In this document: positions 5,959 through 8,360 of the stretch, one piece after another
How positions within the stretch are numbered: position 1 is the first letter of the stretch
Layout of the letters: each line of letters opens with the position of its first letter
Source of the DNA: Armatimonadota bacterium
GTDB lineage: Bacteria > Armatimonadota > Zipacnadia > Zipacnadales > UBA11051
Direction of reading: 5' to 3'
Assembly (NCBI GenBank): GCA_003542955.1
Contig: DPJP01000059.1
Span: 1 to 8,360, forward strand
DNA length: 8,360 bases
Position numbers and translations under genes: made by a program
Notes under the pieces: generated by a model
Told to the model about the DNA's origin: nothing
The model's database searches: none
What the model saw: only the letters and a program-made list of their open reading frames with translations

Positions 5959-6007
5959 GCCTCACGAGCGATCCCGGTCCAGCCGTTGAGGACCGGGGTC
6001 GCGAGGC
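5959..6007. terminator. Long stem-loop midway between convergent genes
   Basis: An inner 13-bp stem pairs 5968-5980 with 5990-6002 (one G.U pair in plus-strand RNA) around a 9-nt loop. An outer GCCTC/GAGGC stem (5959-5963 with 6003-6007) extends it across a 4-nt bulge (ACGA). It lies between two convergent stop codons (5890 and 6117), where a bidirectional transcription barrier would be expected. There is no poly-T tract. A REP-like palindrome is the alternative. Confidence 0.5.
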
Positions 6008-6037
6008 AGGCCCGGTCGTTGCAGTCGGCGAGTGGGC

Positions 6038-6054
6038 CAGGCTCTCGCAGCCTG
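6038..6054. repeat. Small inverted repeat, third hairpin in the convergent gap
   Basis: CAGGCT and AGCCTG pair perfectly around CTCGC. The stem is short (6 bp), so it is only suggestive. Its interest comes from following two stronger hairpins within 150 bp. Confidence 0.3.
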
Positions 6055-6116
6055 CGGGCGTTCGTTGCAGGTATTGCCTTTGATTCGCCCCTAACCCTTC
6101 GCCGCTGCCGTTCGCC

Positions 6117-8168
6117 TCACAAAACAACATCCAATATCGTCACGCCTCCCGGGGGCACCTTGGCTCGGAACGAACGTTGCGTGCCGTCGGAGTCCATGTC
6201 CATCCACCCGACCGCTTCTTCCGGGGAGTCCATGAACTTGACCGGCAGCACCGGGTACTTGCTGACGATGGCGACCTCCCTGACCGGGCCCGCCGCCGTG
6301 ACGGTCGCGTACCCGTAGCTGTTGATCTCCGGGTTCGATATGTACAGCCTGTAGCGCCCGTCATCCATCACCATCGGCACGATCGGCAGATTGCACCTGA
6401 ACAGATCGTTCGCGACTGCCTTCAGCAGCAGAGCGCACGCGTCAACGAAACCGGCGTTCACCTTGCGGAACGTGAGGGTTTCCGCGAGCGTGGAGGCGTG
6501 TTCCTCCGCAGCGGCCGGATCGCCCTCGAGATCGGGTGTGCCGTCATCCGTCTCGGCCGGGGCGGCGATGGCGTCCGGATCATCCAGTCTCGCGTTGAAG
6601 GCGAATGCGCACATCGGGAAGCCCGAGAAGCGGTCTTCGAAGTAGATGTCGGGGCGGACCGCGTAGTCCTCCGGTGTGAAGCTCTCCGCCGCCGCGGTGC
6701 ACACCACCGCGCCGTTTCGGTAGTCGGCCACCGCCCGCTTCTCATCCTCCGGCAGCAGGTCGAAGTTCGGGACGAACAGGCTCCCCTCCGCGCCCCCCAG
6801 ATTCTCGATCCTGATGACTGAGCCGCATAACGCTCCCCGCTCCGCCATCTCATAGTAGAACTTGTGCAGCGTCCATCGCCTTGTCCGAACGTAGGCGGGC
6901 AGCGTGTTGTAGAGTGCGGCGTCAGACCAGACCAGCGTGGGGGCGAGCACTTGCTTCACGCCCTCCACGAGCCCAACCTCCAGGCGTTCACGCAGCCAGG
7001 CCCATTCATCTGCACGGATCCCGTCCCCGAGGCAGATCATCAGACCGTCCAGGCTGCGCTTGTGGCCCTCACCGGTGTCGGTCATGAAACGCAGCAGCGT
7101 GTAGATGTCCCGTTCGAGCAGGCACGGGGCGTGGTGAAGCACGTCCCACTCCTCGGTGGCGTCCTTCACTCCCAACAGGCTCAACAGCCTGCACTCCGGC
7201 ACAAAGGCGGAGGTCAGCGGCGCGAGCGTCATGTAGCGGTGAAAGCGGTCGGGCCATTCGGGGTGCTGCATGCGTAGCCCCGTCGGGACGATGTTGGGCA
7301 TCAGGTAGTCCACTCCGGCCTGTGCCAGTCGTTTCAGGTCGATCCCCTTGCAGTAGAGCGTCTCGAACGGGTCGGTGCAGTACATGCCCAGCACGATGGT
7401 CTTCTTGCCGATCGCGTGGAGTCTGCCGCAGACCTTCCGCCAGAACTGCTCCCAGCGCCAGGCATTGAACTCCACCCACTCCTCCCGGCAGGCGCGCCAG
7501 ATCCAGTCGCCACGCCGGTTCCGCGCCGAGCGAGTGTCATCGCCGAGCGTGGCGCTCAGACACGCGGGAACGTCGACGCCCCCGTGGTCGACGAACTGAG
7601 CGAACATGTCGGTGGAGAAGTCGCCCTGGTGAATGGTGGACGGCGCAGGGCAGAAGTTGTCCGCCACCTGAAGCCCGGCAAAGCCGTAGTCGGTGAGCGT
7701 TTCGCAGAGCTTCTCGACGAAGAAGTCTTCGTAGTAGCTCCCATCCGCCAGACGCTTGAGGACGCAGTAACCGTACTCGAAATCGCGCCCGGCGAATCTC
7801 ACTTCGGGATGCTCGGAGATCCACTCACTGTGCCAGCGATTGCCAAGCTCGACGCCCATGATGCCGAGGTACGGCTCTACGCCGGCCGCATTCAGGTGCC
7901 CCACCAGGGCCCGCAGATCGCAGTTCGTCCAGTCCTGCCGGCTGCGCTCAACATTGCGCGGGCTGCCGTAGTAGGAGCAGTTGTCCGGTGGCAGTGTGCG
8001 CTCCTCGCTCATCCCCGCATGCTGGTTCACGATGTCGGGATGGAAGAGAAACGCCGACACAGCGTTCGGTACGAAGGACATGCGCTCGAGCAGTTCCCCA
8101 ACGCCCTGGTCCTCCTGCTCGCGGTCGAAGCCGATCATCGGCATCCAGACGTGGATCTCGCCGGTCAT
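6117..8168 (-). CDS. Large multidomain TIM-barrel protein, glycoside-hydrolase-like (683 aa)
   Basis: It starts at ATG 8168 (MTGEIHVWMPMIGF) with AGGAGG 7 nt upstream. A longer in-frame start at 8222 lacks this support. There is no signal peptide. Residues 1-~400 look like a barrel: GVEPYLGIMGVELGNRW at ~96-112, YGFAGLQVADNFCPAP at ~161-176, KKTIVLGMY at ~255-263, GVDYLMPNIVP at ~285-295 and SLDGLMICLGDG at ~372-383. E107, D170 and the D382 region are candidate active-site acids (unproven). Residues ~440-520 resemble the Rossmann-like accessory domain of GH42-type enzymes (SLFVPNFDLLPEDEKRAV then DYRNGAVV). A low-complexity acidic linker follows at ~528-560, then a C-terminal beta-domain (RYRLYISNPE to VPPGGVTILDVVL) typical of glycosidase beta-sandwich ends. 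A cytoplasmic carbohydrate-active enzyme is likely; the family is not recognised. It is the second barrel protein in the window, with no evident sequence match to the 433-aa one, and lies 13 nt after a partial ORF in the same orientation. Confidence 0.85.
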   Translation of the reverse strand: MTGEIHVWMPMIGFDREQEDQGVGELLERMSFVPNAVSAFLFHPDIVNQHAGMSEERTLPPDNCSYYGSPRNVERSRQDWTNCDLRALVGHLNAAGVEPYLGIMGVELGNRWHSEWISEHPEVRFAGRDFEYGYCVLKRLADGSYYEDFFVEKLCETLTDYGFAGLQVADNFCPAPSTIHQGDFSTDMFAQFVDHGGVDVPACLSATLGDDTRSARNRRGDWIWRACREEWVEFNAWRWEQFWRKVCGRLHAIGKKTIVLGMYCTDPFETLYCKGIDLKRLAQAGVDYLMPNIVPTGLRMQHPEWPDRFHRYMTLAPLTSAFVPECRLLSLLGVKDATEEWDVLHHAPCLLERDIYTLLRFMTDTGEGHKRSLDGLMICLGDGIRADEWAWLRERLEVGLVEGVKQVLAPTLVWSDAALYNTLPAYVRTRRWTLHKFYYEMAERGALCGSVIRIENLGGAEGSLFVPNFDLLPEDEKRAVADYRNGAVVCTAAAESFTPEDYAVRPDIYFEDRFSGFPMCAFAFNARLDDPDAIAAPAETDDGTPDLEGDPAAAEEHASTLAETLTFRKVNAGFVDACALLLKAVANDLFRCNLPIVPMVMDDGRYRLYISNPEINSYGYATVTAAGPVREVAIVSKYPVLPVKFMDSPEEAVGWMDMDSDGTQRSFRAKVPPGGVTILDVVL

Positions 8169-8175
8169 CTGTACT

Positions 8176-8181
8176 CCTCCT
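8176..8181 (-). promoter_or_regulatory. Ribosome binding site fixing the 683-aa gene start
   Basis: AGGAGG on the minus strand sits 7 nt before ATG 8168 and directly after the TGA of the upstream ORF (TGAAGGAGG). It selects the 683-aa start over an 18-residue longer one. Confidence 0.8.
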
Positions 8182-8360
8182 TCACGCTCGGCACGCGCGC
8201 GAACGACACATGGCCACCACAAGCGGAGCGAGTATGCGCATCATCGCCCGGCCTCCCCTCGGCCGTGCCACTTGCTCTGAGGCGGCCACGTCGTCTGCGA
8301 GCGCGCTGCCTGCGGTGACCAGCGCCAGCCCGGCTACCGCCAGCAGCACGAGAGCGGCTC
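8182..8360 (-). CDS. Partial ORF with signal-peptide-like segment (5' end outside window)
   Basis: From the right edge the minus strand codes 58 residues beginning AALVLLAVAGLALVTAGSAL, then ADD, and ends at TGA 8184-8182, 13 nt before the 683-aa gene. The hydrophobic run followed by ALA-DD resembles a signal peptide and cleavage site, which would make this a short secreted protein starting just outside the window. A second possible start (ATGATG at 8244, GGGGAGG 7 nt upstream, MMRILAPLVVAM) lies in the same frame and would give only 20 residues. It may therefore be a truncated or frameshifted secreted-protein gene. Another frame also stays open to a TGA overlapping the downstream ATG, so the assignment is uncertain. 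Confidence 0.4.
   Translation of the reverse strand, partial: AALVLLAVAGLALVTAGSALADDVAASEQVARPRGGRAMMRILAPLVVAMCRSRACRA

Noticed and set aside
8169..8222. 18-residue longer start for the 683-aa protein.
   Set aside because: The strong AGGAGG lies inside this extension at the correct distance from ATG 8168, and the extension overlaps the upstream ORF end.

Overview
This is a GC-rich bacterial window. Gene starts have strong Shine-Dalgarno sequences (AGGAGG type), the coding density is moderate, and two intergenic stretches are strewn with debris of a REP-associated tyrosine transposase (RAYT). Secreted WD40 proteins, a ceramidase-fold protein, large uncharacterised TIM-barrel 'glycoside-hydrolase-like' proteins and RAYT remnants together suggest an uncultured Planctomycetota/Armatimonadota/Lentisphaerota-type genome. 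That placement is inference from gene content; no phylogenetic marker is present.

Layout. (1) Positions 1-1777, minus strand: a 5'-complete, 3'-truncated gene for an exported protein with an N-terminal signal segment, a zinc ribbon, a short charged helix and at least 12 WD40 repeats that are almost identical at DNA level. (2) 1778-2328: no intact gene. It holds a roughly 381-bp element bounded by imperfect inverted repeats (1861-1881 and 2222-2241) carrying only the first ~33 codons of a RAYT, then a palindrome at 2298-2318. (3) 2329-3630, minus: a 433-aa cytoplasmic TIM-barrel protein of glycoside-hydrolase type. Its GTG start overlaps (GTGA) the stop of a 24-codon ORF at 3627-3701 that looks like the tail of a lost upstream gene. 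(4) 3702-4309: no intact gene. It holds a second, homologous RAYT N-terminal fragment and a matching element end at 3997-4015. (5) 4310-5890, plus: a neutral/alkaline ceramidase-fold protein lacking a signal peptide and the canonical nucleophile motif. (6) 5891-6116: a convergent intergenic region with three successive hairpins. (7) 6117-8168, minus: a 683-aa multidomain TIM-barrel protein. (8) 8182-8360, minus: part of an ORF with a signal-peptide-like hydrophobic stretch, running off the right edge and ending 13 nt before gene 7.

How they may work together (inference): the two barrel proteins and the ceramidase-fold hydrolase have no signal peptides and could process a glycan or glycolipid-type substrate in the cytoplasm. 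The WD40 protein is a separate exported binding scaffold. No complete known defence system, CRISPR array, tRNA or rRNA is visible. The most distinctive features are the hypervariable, DNA-homogenised WD40 array, the paired RAYT fragments flanking one barrel gene, and the uncharacterised hydrolase cluster.
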